In this document: positions 26,864 through 35,622 of the stretch, one piece after another
How the letters are laid out: each line of letters opens with the position of its first letter
Numbering within the stretch: position 1 is the stretch's first letter
Assembly: GCA_036306585.1 (NCBI GenBank)
Contig: JAXJZF010000006.1
Location: 186,001 to 250,000 of the forward strand
Length of the DNA stretch: 64,000 bases
DNA from: Aphodovivens sp036306585
Lineage (GTDB): Bacteria; Actinomycetota; Coriobacteriia; Coriobacteriales; Eggerthellaceae
Reading direction: 5' to 3'
The notes under the pieces: model-generated
Told to the model about the DNA's origin: nothing
Seen by the model: the letters and a program-made list of their open reading frames with translations, nothing else
Databases searched by the model: none
Translations under genes and position numbers: made by a program

Positions 26864-26893
26864 GCGCCTGCGCAGCCTGTGAGGCGCAGGCGC
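26864..26893. repeat. Perfect 10-bp hairpin before mobBA
   Basis: GCGCCTGCGC and GCGCAGGCGC flank a 10-base loop. No T run follows on either strand. It lies about 50 bases upstream of the TATACT box of mobBA and might be an operator. Confidence 0.55.
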
Positions 26894-26945
26894 TATGCCA
26901 TGCTGGGCCAAACGAAGCATTGGTGTACTCGGTGCCGCAATGCTT

Positions 26946-26951
26946 TATACT
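26946..26951 (+). promoter_or_regulatory. -10 box of mobBA
   Basis: TATACT lies 33 bases before the ATG at 26985. The -35 region is not convincing (TTGGTG at 26920, 20 bases away). Confidence 0.5.
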
Positions 26952-26984
26952 TGGGCGTTATGGACAACGAAGGGGGATGCTTCC

Positions 26985-28295
26985 ATGCTTAATGTTCCAA
27001 GTCCGGCGGTCGCCATCGTCGGCCGGCACAATTCGGGCAAGACGACCGTCATCGTTAAAGCCATCCGAGAGCTCACGGCACGCGGGTGGGATGTGGGAAG
27101 CGTGAAGCACCATAGCCATGTGGGTTTCGAGATCGACTATCCGGGCAAAGACTCCTACCGTCATCGCGAAGCGGGCGCTAGCGAAACGGTCATCGCGTGC
27201 CCGGGGCAGATGGCCCGCGTCAAGACCATTGACGGCGAAATTGAGTGCTCCGACATCGTGCGCAGCATGCGCGGCCACGACATCGTCATCGTGGAGGGCT
27301 ATCGCAAAAGCGGCTTGCCCACCATCGAGGTGATGCGTTCGGGCAACATGGCCGACGAGCGCGTTGCGGGGGTGTTCGCCGAAGGCGCGCGCCGCGGATG
27401 GCAGCTCGGCACCGACTTCGTGCAGTTCGGCAAGGGCGACACGCTCCCTGCAAGCGAGGAGGAGGCGCGCGAGCGCAGGGAGCGTGCGGCGGCGGAAGCC
27501 GATGCGGCGGCCCAGGCGCCTGATGTGACGGGCAAGCTCCCCACGGCAAGCACCGCCGCCATCATCTCCGACATCCCCGAAGCGGTCGAGGCGGCGCGCG
27601 TGTACGGCATCCCCTGCTTCGATCTGGATGACACCACCGGTTTGGTGAATTTCCTGGAAGAACATTACGTGCGCCCGCGCGTGACCGTGGTCATTCAAGC
27701 GGGCGGCGAGAGCCGCCGCATGGGACGCTCCAAGGCGACGGTGCCGTTTGCCGGCCGCCCGCTCATCTGCCGTCTGGTGGAGCGCTTGGCGCCTGTTGCG
27801 GACGACTTGGTGATCACCACCAACGAACCCGAGAACCTGGCGTTTCTGCACTCGACGTTCCCGCAGTACAACATTCAGCTGGTATGCGACGAGTTCGATT
27901 ACCGCGGCGCCCTGCCCGGTCTGTACACCGCGCTCCAGGCGGCGCGCAACCCCTACGTCGCGGTGGTGGCATGCGACATGGTGTTCGCATCGTCCTCGCT
28001 GGTGGTTGCCGAAGCACTGGCCATGAAAGAGAGCGGCGCCGATGCGGTGGTGCCGGTGAACAAGCACGGCTACGAGCCCTTCCATGCGATGTACCGCCGC
28101 ATGGCCTGCCTGCCGGCGGTTCGCGCGGCGCTGGGCCGGGGCGAGAAGCGCGCCCAGGCGTTTTTCGGCGACGTGAACGTGCTGGAGTTCCCCCAGTCGA
28201 AGGTGCTCGAGGCAGAGCCCATGGGCGGATGCTTCATCAATTGCAATACGCCCGACGAGCTCCATGCGCTCGAAGAATCGTTTTTGGATAACTGA
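26985..28295 (+). CDS. mobBA: Fused MobB-MobA molybdopterin guanine dinucleotide synthesis protein
   Basis: ATG 26985 follows AAGGGGG at 26970-26976 and starts a 436-residue fusion. Residues 1-215 are MobB, a GTP-binding adaptor with Walker A GRHNSGKTT and a VEGYRKSGLPTIEV segment. Residues about 228-436 are MobA, the guanylyltransferase that joins GMP to molybdopterin, with QAGGESRRMGRSKATVPF and ACDMVF. The linker (about 165-195) is Ala/Glu-rich. MGD is the cofactor of DMSO-reductase-family enzymes such as the one at 48316. The polyferredoxin gene follows. Confidence 0.94.
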   Translation: MLNVPSPAVAIVGRHNSGKTTVIVKAIRELTARGWDVGSVKHHSHVGFEIDYPGKDSYRHREAGASETVIACPGQMARVKTIDGEIECSDIVRSMRGHDIVIVEGYRKSGLPTIEVMRSGNMADERVAGVFAEGARRGWQLGTDFVQFGKGDTLPASEEEARERRERAAAEADAAAQAPDVTGKLPTASTAAIISDIPEAVEAARVYGIPCFDLDDTTGLVNFLEEHYVRPRVTVVIQAGGESRRMGRSKATVPFAGRPLICRLVERLAPVADDLVITTNEPENLAFLHSTFPQYNIQLVCDEFDYRGALPGLYTALQAARNPYVAVVACDMVFASSSLVVAEALAMKESGADAVVPVNKHGYEPFHAMYRRMACLPAVRAALGRGEKRAQAFFGDVNVLEFPQSKVLEAEPMGGCFINCNTPDELHALEESFLDN

Positions 28296-28377
28296 TCGAA
28301 TTGCTTTCCCGTGCGGCTCCGCGTGGGCGTGGGCGGACGGGGAATGGGAAGGAGGATGCGCGCGAGCGCAACCTGGC

Positions 28378-29547
28378 ATGCCGAACCTGCAGGACATAGT
28401 GGATGTCGCCCAGGCGCTGCAAAGCACGGCGGTGCGCGTGGTGGAGGATCGCTGCGTGGTGGTGCGCAACCGCAACGCGACTTGCCGCCATTGCGTGGTG
28501 ACCTGCCCCGTCAACGCCGTGAAGGTGAAGGGCAACTCCGTGACCATTGACGCCGCAGCTTGTGTTTCCTGCGGAGCGTGCACGGTGGTGTGCCCTGTCG
28601 AGGCGCTTGTGCCGCTCGAGCCGACCGACCCCGAGCTCGCCGCCGGTGCGGCCGCCTCGGCCAGCCAGCTTGATGGCACGGCGGTGATCGCTTGCGCGCG
28701 CATCGCGTCGAAGGACCTCGGCGATCCTTCCAAATACGTGCAGGTGCCCTGCATGGCGCGCGTCGACGAGGTGACATTGGTGGAGCTGGCCTCCGCCGGA
28801 GCAAAGCGCATCGTGCTGGTGGACGGTACATGCCGCACCTGCAAGTTTCGCGACACGAGCACCGGGGTCGATCGCACGATCGAGGAGGCCGAGGAGCTCA
28901 TCGCCGCCATGGGCGGCACCGCCGAGATTCGCCGTGCGAGCGAATTCCCCGAAAAGGCGCTGATCAAGGACAAAGCCAGCCTGTATGGTCAGGAACGCCG
29001 CGGCTTTTTCTCGCGCTCTTCGCGTAAGGCGCGCCAGGCGGGTTTGAAAACCGCCGAGGTGGTGATCTCCAAGGAATTCGAGCAGCGCATGCCAACGCTT
29101 CGCGAGCGGCTGGGCGTGACGGCATCGGGGGCCATGCCGTGGCTCGAGACGCGTCGCCGCGAGCGCCTGATGGACTCGCTCGACCAGCTGGGCGCCCCCG
29201 TGCAGGAGTCCGTCATCTCGCGCCAGTTCGGCAACGTCGAAATCGATCTGGAGAAATGCAATGCCTGCGGCATGTGCGCAGTGTTCTGCCCCACGGGGGC
29301 GTTGAAGAAAAGCGACGATAAGCCCGAAGACGGGGTGGGAAGCTACCTGGAATTCCAGGCGTTCGATTGCGCCAACTGCCACCTGTGCGCCGACGCCTGC
29401 ATGAAGAAGTGTCTGAAAGTGCATGCCGAGGTGCCCATCGCCGAGCTGTTCGACTTCGAACCCCGCATGATCCACCTGCCCGACCCCCCGAAGCGGGCGG
29501 GCATGCTCACAGGGTTCCGACAGTCTGCCAACCGTCGAAACGACTAG
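28378..29547 (+). CDS. Polyferredoxin with central MvhD-like region
   Basis: From ATG 28378 the protein has 389 residues. The first cysteine group, CRHCVVTCP, is short of one Cys; next come CVSCGACTVVCP near residue 64, then CNACGMCAVFCP and CANCHLCADAC near the C-terminus, so three or four [4Fe-4S] clusters are expected. The middle region has VPCMARVDEVTLVELASAGA followed by CRTCKF, which resembles MvhD/HdrA-associated electron-transfer domains (inference). The best ribosome site, GGAAGGAGG at 28347-28355, fits an out-of-frame ATG at 28355 rather than this ATG, so the start is unsettled. It follows mobBA and may feed electrons to a molybdoenzyme. Confidence 0.75.
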   Translation: MPNLQDIVDVAQALQSTAVRVVEDRCVVVRNRNATCRHCVVTCPVNAVKVKGNSVTIDAAACVSCGACTVVCPVEALVPLEPTDPELAAGAAASASQLDGTAVIACARIASKDLGDPSKYVQVPCMARVDEVTLVELASAGAKRIVLVDGTCRTCKFRDTSTGVDRTIEEAEELIAAMGGTAEIRRASEFPEKALIKDKASLYGQERRGFFSRSSRKARQAGLKTAEVVISKEFEQRMPTLRERLGVTASGAMPWLETRRRERLMDSLDQLGAPVQESVISRQFGNVEIDLEKCNACGMCAVFCPTGALKKSDDKPEDGVGSYLEFQAFDCANCHLCADACMKKCLKVHAEVPIAELFDFEPRMIHLPDPPKRAGMLTGFRQSANRRND

Positions 29548-29550
29548 AAC

Positions 29551-29660
29551 GCTGAGAGGGCCCGAGGCACGCCGTCTTGCTGCTCCAGGATTTGCTCGCG
29601 TGCCGAAGTGCGCTTCGCAAACCTTTCACGGCAGCCCGACGCACCCCAGGACCTCTCAGC
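29551..29660. repeat. 110-bp foldback element, copy 1
   Basis: The ends GCTGAGAGG and CCTCTCAGC are complementary. Inside, TTTGC/GCAAA and CGTGC-CGAA-GTGCG form a nested hairpin. It aligns without gaps to 46175-46284 with 94 of 110 bases identical. It lies four bases after the polyferredoxin stop, between convergent genes. Confidence 0.85.
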
Positions 29661-29708
29661 TATTTATGCTTAACCTGAGGGTTATTCTTCCCTGCTATCC
29701 CCAGATCT

Positions 29709-31121
29709 TTACCTCATCAGCATCTTCACGATTTTGAGCTTCGTGTCGTTGAACGGCGGGTTACGCACGGGCAACTCGAGCCACGATCCCTTTCGCAACG
29801 TGGACTTGTAGTGGGTGAACGTGCCGAACCCCACCTTGCCGTGGTAGGCGCCCATGCCGGAGTTGCCTACGCCGCCGAAGCCCATGTGGTTGTTGGCAAG
29901 GTGGATGACCACGTCGTTGATGGTGGCGCCGCCGAACTGCAGCGTGGCGATCACGCGCTTCTGCACCGTTTTGCTCTCGCTAAAGATGTAGCAGGCTAGC
30001 GGCTTCTCGAAGGTGCGCACGATATCGAACGCCTCGGCGAGCGTGCGGTAGGTGATGACGGGCAACACCGGGCCGAAGATCTCCTCGCCCATCACCGGGT
30101 CATCGAGCGTGATGCCGGTGAGGCACGTGGGCTCAATGCGCAGTGTGTCTGGGTCGCCGTGTCCTCCGAATGCCACGCGCGCGTCGGGGTTGCGGTTCTC
30201 GATGAGTCCCATCACACGGTCGAAGTGGCGGCGGCTGATCATATGCGGCCAGTCGGGCCCGTGCAGGATGTCGGCGCCGTAGTACTGATGGAAGCACGCG
30301 TCCAGCTTGGAGACGAGCTCGTCTGCCACGCTCTCGTGCACCAGGAAGTAGTCGGGTGCCACGCAGGTCTGGCCGCTGTTGATGCCCTTGCCCCAGGCGA
30401 TGCGCTGCGCCGCGCGCGTGATGTTGGCGGTTTCGTCCACGATGCAGGGGCTTTTGCCGCCCAACTCGAGCACCACTGGCGTGAGGTGCTCGGCGGCTGC
30501 CGCCATGATGGCGTGCCCCACGCGGGGGCTGCCGGTGAAGAAGATCTGGTCCCAACGCACCTCCAAAAGCCAGTCGTTCATCTGGTTCGATCCGGGGAAC
30601 CCGCACACGTATTCGGGCGGGAACACCTCGGCGATCATGTCGATGAGCAGGGCGCTGGTGGCCTTCGACGTGCGCGAAGGCTTCAGCGCCACGCAGTTGC
30701 CGGCGGCGATGGCGTCCACCATGGGTACCAGCGCCAGCTGCAACGGGTAGTTCCACGGGGAAAGCACCAGAACCACGCCCAGCGGGCTGGGGTACACCTT
30801 CGAGGTGGAGTGGAAGTGCGCCAGCGGCGAGGCGACGCGCTTGGGCCGGCTCCATTTGCCCAGATTCTTCAGCATCAGGGTGATCTCGTCGTAAACGATG
30901 CCCAGCTCGGTGGCGTATCCCTCGAAGCGGGATTTGCCAAGGTCGGCGTTGAGCGCCTCAAGCACGCGCTCCTCGTTTGCGCGCAGCCAGCCGCGCAGCT
31001 TCTCAAGCGATCGGCGGCGGTAGGCGACGGGCAGCGTCGCCCCGGTGGCGAAGAATTCGCGCATCCTGCGCGCGGCTGCTTCGACGTCGGCTACGCTGTT
31101 GTAGACGATAGCTTCGTTCAT
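29709..31121 (-). CDS. Aldehyde dehydrogenase, class 3-like
   Basis: The 470-residue NAD(P)-dependent enzyme has the SPWNYPLQLALVPMVDAIAA segment, FFTGSPRVG, the ELGGKSPCIV motif with catalytic Glu, and the nucleophile Cys in GINSGQTCVAPDY. Length and the membrane-proximal hydrophobic/basic C-terminus (TKLKIVKMLMR) fit the ALDH3/AlkH branch, which prefers long-chain or aromatic aldehydes. It overlaps the upstream alcohol dehydrogenase by one base (TGATG), so the two should convert an alcohol to the acid in sequence. The substrate is unknown. Confidence 0.93.
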   Translation of the reverse strand: MNEAIVYNSVADVEAAARRMREFFATGATLPVAYRRRSLEKLRGWLRANEERVLEALNADLGKSRFEGYATELGIVYDEITLMLKNLGKWSRPKRVASPLAHFHSTSKVYPSPLGVVLVLSPWNYPLQLALVPMVDAIAAGNCVALKPSRTSKATSALLIDMIAEVFPPEYVCGFPGSNQMNDWLLEVRWDQIFFTGSPRVGHAIMAAAAEHLTPVVLELGGKSPCIVDETANITRAAQRIAWGKGINSGQTCVAPDYFLVHESVADELVSKLDACFHQYYGADILHGPDWPHMISRRHFDRVMGLIENRNPDARVAFGGHGDPDTLRIEPTCLTGITLDDPVMGEEIFGPVLPVITYRTLAEAFDIVRTFEKPLACYIFSESKTVQKRVIATLQFGGATINDVVIHLANNHMGFGGVGNSGMGAYHGKVGFGTFTHYKSTLRKGSWLELPVRNPPFNDTKLKIVKMLMR

Positions 31122-32311
31122 CAGTACACCGCCTCCAGGATATCGCGAGCGTCCTCGATGGTCACTTCGACGGAATTGTACAGTGCGGCCCCGTCGTAGC
31201 GTGCCTGTTTCGCCACGGCATCCAGCATGCTGCGATCGACCCCCAGCTCATGCAGGGTCAGTGCCACGCCGTGCTTCTCGTGAAAATTGCGATTCAGGGC
31301 GAACAGCGTCTCGCACACCGCCTCGTCACGCTCGGCAGCGCCGGCATGGGCCAGCTGCGCGTTGCGCGCGGGGTCCAGGTGCCCCAGCAGCTGCCCGTAC
31401 ACGCCGGCATGCACGCCGTGGTTGAGGTTCCAGCGCACGCAGTGGGGGAGCAGCATCATCATTGCCTGCCCGTGCGGGACATGGCACAGCCCGCCCAGCG
31501 AGTGCCCGATGGCATGCACCACGCCCACCATGGCGTTGCTGAACGCCGCGCCCGCCATCAGCGAGGCAAGCGCCAGATTCGTGCGCGCCTCCACGTTGCC
31601 CCCGTCGTCGCAGGCGGTGGGCAGGTTTGCTGCGATAAGCTCGACGGCTTTCACCGCAAAGGCATCGGACACGGGGTTTTTCTGAATAGAGGTGTAAGCC
31701 TCGATAGCGTGGGTGAGCGCGTCCATTCCGGTGGTGGCGGTGAGCTTGGGCGGCAGCGACGCGGTGAGAGCCGGATCGAGGATGGCGGCATGCGGCACCA
31801 GCTTGTAGGAGGTGAACGACAGTTTGGCATGCTTCTTCGTATCGGCCACCACGGCAACCAGCGTCACCTCGCTGCCGGTGCCGGCGGTGGTGGGCACGGC
31901 GATGAACGGCGGCATGTCGCGGGTGAGGATCTCCGAGCCTTGCAGCGTGGCGAAATCCACGCCCTCGCAGGAAAGCGATGCCGCGGCTCCCTTGGCGGTA
32001 TCGATGACCGACCCGCCGCCGATTGCCACGAACCCATCGCAGCCGTGCTGTCGGAACAGGTGCGTCACCTCGTTTACCACGTCCATAGAGGAATCAGGCG
32101 GCACCTGGTCGAACACACAATAGGAGACGCCGGCGGCGTCCAGCACGTTGGTGAGCTTGGCAGCGACGCCCAGTTTCACCAGCCCGGCGTCGGTCATCAC
32201 CAGTGGATGGTCCATTCCCTGCGAGATCAGCTCGGCGGGAAGTTTGTCGAGGGCATGCTGCCCGCAGATGATCTTGGTGGGGCAGTGGAATTCGAAATTC
32301 ATCGTGGTCAT
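31121..32311 (-). CDS. Iron-containing alcohol dehydrogenase
   Basis: The 396-residue group III alcohol dehydrogenase has the NAD-binding GGGSVIDTAKGAA motif and the metal site formed by Asp/His residues in TGMDALTHAIEAYTS and VHAIGHSLGG through HGQAMMMLLPH. ATG 32311 follows AAAGGAGGT. It is coupled to the aldehyde dehydrogenase downstream. It lies 39 bases downstream of the 173-residue gene, so all three may form one reverse-strand operon. Confidence 0.94.
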   Translation of the reverse strand: MTTMNFEFHCPTKIICGQHALDKLPAELISQGMDHPLVMTDAGLVKLGVAAKLTNVLDAAGVSYCVFDQVPPDSSMDVVNEVTHLFRQHGCDGFVAIGGGSVIDTAKGAAASLSCEGVDFATLQGSEILTRDMPPFIAVPTTAGTGSEVTLVAVVADTKKHAKLSFTSYKLVPHAAILDPALTASLPPKLTATTGMDALTHAIEAYTSIQKNPVSDAFAVKAVELIAANLPTACDDGGNVEARTNLALASLMAGAAFSNAMVGVVHAIGHSLGGLCHVPHGQAMMMLLPHCVRWNLNHGVHAGVYGQLLGHLDPARNAQLAHAGAAERDEAVCETLFALNRNFHEKHGVALTLHELGVDRSMLDAVAKQARYDGAALYNSVEVTIEDARDILEAVY

Positions 32312-32350
32312 GCGACCTCCTTTGCTTGCGCGCGGCGGCGCGGTGCGAGG

Positions 32351-32872
32351 TTATACGGCGCGGCGCGCCTCGGGTGCGTTGCGGTAGGCGGCTCGCCAGC
32401 CAAAGAACATTTTTAGCAGGGCGGTGAACATATAGGTGAGTGCCACACCGGTGTCGTTGGGCCCGCGCGTGGAGAACGCGCGCTGCGCGAGCGCGTCCTT
32501 GAGCGTCTGGCCCCCCGAGAAGCAGGCGAAGGCGAAGGGGACCGAGCGGAAGTCGATCACGTAGTCGACGGTCACGGCCTGCGGGTCAGCGGAGGCGAGG
32601 CCGCTTCCCGGCTCGACGTCGCGGGCGATGCGGGAAGCCGGCACGTAGCGGAGCGCGCTCGAGGCTTCGCGGCGGTACACGCCGCACAGCGAGGTGCCGG
32701 CGACGCTCAGCTGGAAGGTGTAGCCGGGTTGCAGGTAGTCGATCTCGGTCTTGATCTTCGGTGAAATACGGCGGAATATTCCGACGAGCAGCGGCAGCAG
32801 GCGCAAGAGCACGCGCACGTACAGCGCCTGCATCCGCCAAGTCGCCCCGTGATACGCGGTGGCTTCGGCCAT
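32351..32872 (-). CDS. Unknown 173-residue protein, possibly SCP2-like lipid-binding
   Basis: ATG 32872 follows AAGGGGGG. The protein has a hydrophobic N-terminal helix (ALYVRVLLRLLPLLVGIF), a strand-rich middle, and FSGGQTLKDALAQRAFSTRG followed by a hydrophobic C-terminal helix. The Ser-Gly-Gly-x-Thr-Leu-x-x-Ala-Leu pattern resembles SCP2 sterol-carrier domains; this is weak inference. It heads the alcohol/aldehyde dehydrogenase operon and may handle the lipid or hydrophobic substrate of those enzymes. Confidence 0.55.
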   Translation of the reverse strand: MAEATAYHGATWRMQALYVRVLLRLLPLLVGIFRRISPKIKTEIDYLQPGYTFQLSVAGTSLCGVYRREASSALRYVPASRIARDVEPGSGLASADPQAVTVDYVIDFRSVPFAFACFSGGQTLKDALAQRAFSTRGPNDTGVALTYMFTALLKMFFGWRAAYRNAPEARRAV

Positions 32873-33130
32873 GGTCCCCCCTTCCCCTCTCCTCCATGCG
32901 ATGCGCTAATGATACGGCGCGGCGCTCGTTTCCGCCATGTCCGCCATGCCGCTCGGCGAACCCCTTTCCGCTAGCGGCCCGCTGCGCGGCTCGGCGTACA
33001 CCAGCGGGTGTATCTATGTGTCGCGCACGTGACGAATGTTCCTTGTGCCCCTGCCGTATCGTGCGCGCGTGCTAAGGTTGGTTCCGTAAGAAACGGCGGC
33101 GCGGAACCCGCCATAAGGAGAGTGATTTCA
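32873..33130. other. Divergent regulatory region before htrA
   Basis: The 258-base spacer separates the divergent 32872 and htrA genes. TACACC-AGCG-GGTGTA at 32997-33012 is a perfect 6-bp inverted repeat and a candidate operator. I cannot assign either promoter with confidence. Confidence 0.4.
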
Positions 33131-34576
33131 ATGACCGAGTATGGCACCAATCAGCACAACGGAACGCCTCCCGCCTCGGGCGCTCCCCAGGCACCGACGG
33201 CCTATCAGCCCACCCAGGGCCAGCAGGCTCAAACGTACGGCCAGCCGGCGGGTTTCGGCGCGTCGGGGTACGCGGCACCGCAAGGCGCCGCTCCGGCTAC
33301 CCCGCAAGGCGCGGGCAAGCAGAAGAAGCATGGCGGCGCGAAGACGTTTCTCTGCGGCTTCGCAGGTGCAGCGGTCGCCTGCGCGCTGGCGTTGGGCGGC
33401 TTCTCCGTATGGCAGGGCGCGGCAGCGCCCGGCGGCTCCGCCTCGCTGGGCTCCACTACGTCTTCCACTATCAACGTGAACGGGGAGGATACCACTTTGG
33501 CAGAAGCGGTGGCGGCGAAGTGCTTGCCGTCGGTGGTGGCCATCGACGTGTACACCGCGCAATCCGGCGCGTCGGGCCTGTTCGGTATGTACGGCTCCAA
33601 TTCCGGCTCCGGAGAGCTCACCGAGACGTCGTTGGGCAGCGGCGTGGTCATCAGCGAGGACGGCTACATCCTTACCAACAACCACGTGGTCGAGGGTGCC
33701 GACGCTCTGCGTGTGACCATCGACGGCCAGGAGTACGAAGCCGACATCGTGGGCACCGACCCCTCTTCTGACCTCGCGGTGGTGAAGGCGAAGGATGCAT
33801 CGGGTTTGACGGCGGCTGATCTGGGCGATTCCGACAACCTGACCATCGGGGAATGGGTGATGTCCATCGGCAGCCCCTTCGGTCTCGAGCAATCGGTGGC
33901 GACGGGCATCGTATCCGCCACGAACCGCTCCCAGGTGATGGACAGTTCCACCAACGCCTACGGTGAAAGTGAGAGCACCATCTACACCAACATGATCCAA
34001 ACCGATGCAGCCATCAACCCCGGCAACTCGGGTGGCGCGCTGGTTGATTCCGAAGGCAAGCTGATCGGCATCAACACGCTGATCACGTCCTACTCGGGCA
34101 ACTATTCCGGCGTGGGCTTCGCCATTCCCGTCAACTACGCTATGGGCATCGCGCAGCAGATCATCGACGGCGAGACCCCCTCGCATGCCCAGCTGGGCGT
34201 GACCATGTCCACCGTCAATAAGCAGCTCGCCGACCGCTACGGCTTCGCCGTCGACCAGGGCGCCTACGTGTCCGCCGTCATGAACGGCTCGGGCGCTGAC
34301 AGCGCAGGCATCCAGGCGGGCGACATCATCACCAGTTTCGATGGCCAGGACGTGGCCTCGGCAAGCGACCTCACGGTGGCGGTGCGTTCCAAGAGCGTGG
34401 GCGATACCGTGCAGGTGACGGTGAACCGCGACGGCCAGGAGCTCACCATGGATGTGACGCTGGGCTCCGACAGCGACTCGCAGGCTTCCTCCACCCAGCA
34501 GGAGAGCAGCTCGGCCCAGAGCTATCTCGGCCAGCTGTTCGGCGGCTCCTCCCAGCAGCAGGACAACGCCGCGTGA
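33131..34576 (+). CDS. htrA: HtrA/DegP-type membrane-anchored serine protease
   Basis: ATG 33131 follows AAGGAG; 41 extra residues from an upstream start are rejected. The 481-residue protein has a Gln/Pro/Gly-rich cytoplasmic tail (1-66), one membrane segment (72-94), a trypsin-like domain with H185 (NNHVVEGAD), D214 (SSDLAVVK) and S300 (NPGNSGGAL), and one PDZ domain (about 385-460). Such proteases degrade or refold misfolded proteins outside the membrane. The C-terminus is Ser/Gln-rich. The tail resembles the protein at 1175. Confidence 0.94.
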   Translation: MTEYGTNQHNGTPPASGAPQAPTAYQPTQGQQAQTYGQPAGFGASGYAAPQGAAPATPQGAGKQKKHGGAKTFLCGFAGAAVACALALGGFSVWQGAAAPGGSASLGSTTSSTINVNGEDTTLAEAVAAKCLPSVVAIDVYTAQSGASGLFGMYGSNSGSGELTETSLGSGVVISEDGYILTNNHVVEGADALRVTIDGQEYEADIVGTDPSSDLAVVKAKDASGLTAADLGDSDNLTIGEWVMSIGSPFGLEQSVATGIVSATNRSQVMDSSTNAYGESESTIYTNMIQTDAAINPGNSGGALVDSEGKLIGINTLITSYSGNYSGVGFAIPVNYAMGIAQQIIDGETPSHAQLGVTMSTVNKQLADRYGFAVDQGAYVSAVMNGSGADSAGIQAGDIITSFDGQDVASASDLTVAVRSKSVGDTVQVTVNRDGQELTMDVTLGSDSDSQASSTQQESSSAQSYLGQLFGGSSQQQDNAA

Positions 34577-34628
34577 TCCAGCCCGTCCGGCCGACCGTTT
34601 CCCTTTCGCGGTTGCGACGACGGACCCT

Positions 34629-34657
34629 GGGCGGGCGCCGCATCTAGGCGCCCGCCC
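34629..34657 (+). terminator. GC-rich hairpin after htrA
   Basis: GGGCGGGCGCC and GGCGCCCGCCC form a perfect 11-bp stem with a seven-base loop. There is no T run. Confidence 0.6.
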
Positions 34658-34721
34658 GCCTAAATGCCGAGGTTGCAGGGGAAATACCGAAAAAGCCTGT
34701 CGATATTGCGTGAAAGCGCAT

Positions 34722-34758
34722 GAAACGGCCGCGCTCCGTGCGCGGCCGTTTCCGTTTT
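34722..34758 (+). terminator. Intrinsic terminator before pyrH
   Basis: GAAACGGCCGCGC and GCGCGGCCGTTTC form a perfect 13-bp stem followed by CGTTTT. It isolates htrA from the pyrH cluster. Confidence 0.8.
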
Positions 34759-34824
34759 CGGGTATCATTGACGGGATATAGTGCGCACGAAGCGCCATCC
34801 GGCAACCGAAGGGAAACGGTTTTC

Positions 34825-35541
34825 ATGGCTGAAGAATATAAGTACAAGCGCGTCCTACTCAAGCTTTCCGGCGAGGCGCTGGCGGGCGAAGTGGGATACG
34901 GCATCGATCCGAAGGTCGTCGATGACCTGGCTGACGAGCTCGCCGAGATCGTGAAGGGCGGCGTGCAGCTGGCGGTCGTTGTGGGTGGCGGCAATATCTT
35001 CCGCGGTCTGGCAGGCTCCGCCAAGGGCATGGACCGCGCGCAGGCGGACTACATCGGCATGCTGGCAACGGTCATGAACGCGCTTGCCCTGCAGGACGCT
35101 TTCGAGCGCCACGGCATGATCTCCCGCGTGCAGAGCGCCATCAGCATGCGCGAGGTGGCGGAGCCTTACATTCGCCGCCGCTGCATCAGCCAGCTGGAGA
35201 AGGGCTACGTGGTCATCCTGGCCGCCGGCACCGGCAACCCCTACTTCACCACCGATACCACCGCCGCGCTGCGCGCCTGCGAGCTGGACGTCGACGTGCT
35301 GATGAAGGCGACCAAGGTCGACGGCGTCTACGACAGCGACCCCGCCACCAACCCGGCTGCCAAGCGCTTCGACCGCATCTCCTATATGGACGTGCTGGCA
35401 AAGGAGCTGCATGTGATGGACTCCACCGCCACTTCGCTGTGCATGGACAACCACATGCCCATGATCGTGTTCGACCTCACTGCCAAGGGCAACATTTCCC
35501 GTGCTTTGAAGGGCGAAAACGTCGGAACAACGGTAGAATAA
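34825..35541 (+). CDS. pyrH: Uridylate kinase
   Basis: UMP kinase makes UDP for nucleotide synthesis. ATG 34825 starts a 238-residue amino-acid-kinase-fold protein with LLKLSGEALAGEVGYGID, the VVVGGGNIFRG nucleotide loop, and AAGTGNPYFTTDTTAALRA. A longer reading frame beginning in the upstream terminator is rejected. TATAGT at 34777-34782 may be its -10 box. It opens the pyrH-frr-uppS-cdsA-dxr cluster, conserved in many bacteria. Confidence 0.97.
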   Translation: MAEEYKYKRVLLKLSGEALAGEVGYGIDPKVVDDLADELAEIVKGGVQLAVVVGGGNIFRGLAGSAKGMDRAQADYIGMLATVMNALALQDAFERHGMISRVQSAISMREVAEPYIRRRCISQLEKGYVVILAAGTGNPYFTTDTTAALRACELDVDVLMKATKVDGVYDSDPATNPAAKRFDRISYMDVLAKELHVMDSTATSLCMDNHMPMIVFDLTAKGNISRALKGENVGTTVE

Positions 35542-35622
35542 ACAGGCTGGACAGGGTGCATGCCGCGCTGGCGGCGCCCCGCCTCGAAGGGGAATTCAGG
35601 GGATCCAACGAAAGGAACCGCC

